From Paludibacter sp. (lineage in GTDB: Bacteria; Bacteroidota; Bacteroidia; Bacteroidales; Paludibacteraceae), in NCBI GenBank assembly GCA_028705705.1, contig JAQWCZ010000100.1, positions 1 to 7,352 of the forward strand: DNA of 7,352 nt, in the 5' to 3' direction. Shown in pieces: positions 6,763 to 7,352 of the stretch; within the stretch, counting starts at the first letter, position 1; the number at the start of each line of letters is the position of its first letter. The position numbers and the translations under genes were made by a program. Under the pieces are notes generated by a model. That model worked only from the letters and a program-made list of their open reading frames with translations, had not been told where the DNA came from and searched no databases.

Positions 6763-6823
6763 ATAAGAAAGGAGCTGTTGATAAAAATCTGGCATACGAC
6801 AAAATTTATGCGTAACAAAGGTT

Positions 6824-6848
6824 GAAAAAACAATGACCTTAAATCATT
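6824..6848 (-). terminator. Weak intrinsic-terminator candidate for the minus-strand gene remnant
   Basis: On the minus strand AATGATT and GGTCATT can pair (five Watson-Crick pairs plus two G-U) around a three-base loop, followed by G and six T. It lies 14 bases past the stop of the minus-strand open frame ending at 6862, the right place for a terminator. The stem is short and A/T-rich, so the call is tentative. Confidence 0.35.
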
Positions 6849-6861
6849 CTTCAAAAAATCT

Positions 6862-7116
6862 TCATTTCATGTCTGATGTAACCATATTTGAAACAGAGCC
6901 ATTATAGTCCGGATTGTCAATTTTTTTCTTTACTAATTCGTTCCAACCTTTTTGTAATGTAAAATCATAAATACCTCTATATTCCGTATCTGTTCCTTTA
7001 ACTGAGGTTTTTCTGTCGCTATAGATAAAACCGGACATTGCAGCATTTAAATTGTTGCTGTTGTTGTTATGTAAAAAGGTGCATTTACTAATTGAATTTA
7101 CATGCCTGATTATCAC
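6862..7116 (-). pseudogene. Probable C-terminal remnant of a secreted Bacteroidota protein
   Basis: An 84-codon open frame whose only upstream start is a GTG placed directly after an in-frame TGA. There is no ribosome binding site or promoter at that point. The last ~50 residues look like genuine protein: SDRKTSVKGTDTEYRGIY, then DFTLQKGWNELVKKKID, ending in TSDMK. The pattern 'strand - KG - strand - Y.F.L.KGWN - strand' recalls the beta-sandwich ends of small secreted or lipoprotein Bacteroidota proteins, where a YDLxLKKGWN stretch is common; this is from memory, not from a search. There is no signal peptide, and the Asn-rich NNNSNN segment near the front may be a linker. Frames upstream (7117-7318) are open in another phase but interrupted by stops at 7168-7166 and 7090-7088, which fits a decayed longer gene. 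An intact small gene starting at the internal ATG at 7038 is the alternative. Confidence 0.4.
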
Positions 7117-7352
7117 TCAAAGGCACATCCGTCCCTAAATTTTTCTCGTTTAAAACTTTGTATAACTATTCTCTTTCAATTAGTTGTAAAATTACGATGC
7201 CTGTACTTTCGATAAAAGTTTTTCCAGATTTATTCCCTGAAAACAAACCACCCGACAAGGTATAAATCCCCCTTGTATCATCAAGCAACTCGGAAGTCAA
7301 ATATAGTTTATTATAAAGCTATCACCTGAAGGGAGACATGAGAATGGCCTTT
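7117..7352. other. Gene-poor right end with interrupted minus-strand frames
   Basis: No intact gene can be supported. On the minus strand one frame is open from 7318 to 7169 (it reads through GIYTLSGGLFSGNKSGKTF and ends ...LIERE at the TAG 7168-7166). It continues in the same phase to a second stop at 7090-7088, after which the remnant at 7116-6862 is in another phase. These pieces may belong to one decayed gene or may be chance. At the far right a minus-strand 13-codon tail (7352-7314, ending TAA) could be the end of a neighbouring gene. On the plus strand an ATG at 7338 has AAGGGAG before it but only five codons are visible. Confidence 0.4.

Larger units (their letters stand above)
6630..6861. 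other. Intergenic region downstream of the radical SAM/DUF4130 operon
   Basis: No gene is supported here. Just after the stop are weak arms GAGAG (6636-6640) and CTCTC (6654-6658). A small palindrome, TGGCA-T-TGCCA, lies at 6695-6705, with AATGCCA at 6670-6676 forming a second possible partner for TGGCATT. The main structures are the operon's likely terminator hairpin (6708-6762) and a weaker minus-strand terminator candidate (6824-6848), both listed separately. A 22-codon ATG frame at 6747-6815 starts inside the hairpin and resembles nothing I know. Confidence 0.6.

Noticed and set aside
6747..6815. 22-codon plus-strand frame starting with ATG
   Set aside because: It begins inside the terminator hairpin, has no ribosome binding site or promoter, and matches nothing I recognise.
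7197..7265. 22-codon plus-strand frame (MPVLSIKVFPDLF...)
   Set aside because: It is short, without initiation signals, and antisense to the open minus-strand piece. Chance is the simplest explanation.
7311..7352. Minus-strand 13-residue tail KGHSHVSLQVIAL with TAA TAA, possibly the end of a neighbouring gene
   Set aside because: It is too short to identify or to distinguish from chance.
7338..7352. Plus-strand ATG with AAGGGAG upstream at the right edge
   Set aside because: Only five codons are visible, and two nearby ATGs make the frame uncertain.

Overview
The window reads as chromosomal DNA of a member of the Bacteroidota. Pointers are the protein sequences, a TAnnTTTG-type promoter box, A/T-rich gene starts that mostly lack a Shine-Dalgarno sequence, and palindromic intergenic repeats of a kind I associate with this phylum. 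No genus can be named from this stretch alone.

Left part (1-4458, minus strand): a tripartite drug/solute efflux operon. In transcription order it holds a periplasmic adaptor of the HlyD/AcrA type, an inner-membrane RND pump of the AcrB/HAE1 type with its proton-relay residues intact, and the first 76 codons of a TolC-type outer-membrane channel that runs off the left edge. The adaptor-pump gap is 28 bases and the pump has an unusually good Shine-Dalgarno sequence. The pump-channel gap is 60 bases and is mostly filled by a near-perfect hairpin.

Middle (4459-4594): a 136-base divergent intergenic region between the efflux operon and a plus-strand operon. A good Bacteroidota -7 box (TACATTTG) lies so close to the first plus-strand gene that its transcript is probably leaderless.

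Right-centre (4595-6629, plus strand): a two-gene cassette separated by 4 bases. The first gene encodes a radical SAM protein with a C-terminal helix-hairpin-helix, matching the family called 'putative DNA modification/repair radical SAM protein' (TIGR03916). The second encodes its usual partner, the TIGR03915/DUF4130 'putative DNA repair protein', here without the uracil-DNA-glycosylase-like domain it carries in some bacteria. The biochemical role of this pair is, to my knowledge, not established. It is the most interesting content of the window: a predicted nucleic-acid-directed radical SAM system. A hairpin with a T-run about 80 bases downstream probably ends the operon.

Right end (6630-7352): AT-rich and gene-poor. 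On the minus strand an 84-codon open frame looks like the C-terminal piece of a secreted Bacteroidota protein, with interrupted frames upstream. I read it as gene decay. Nothing else there can be supported as a gene.
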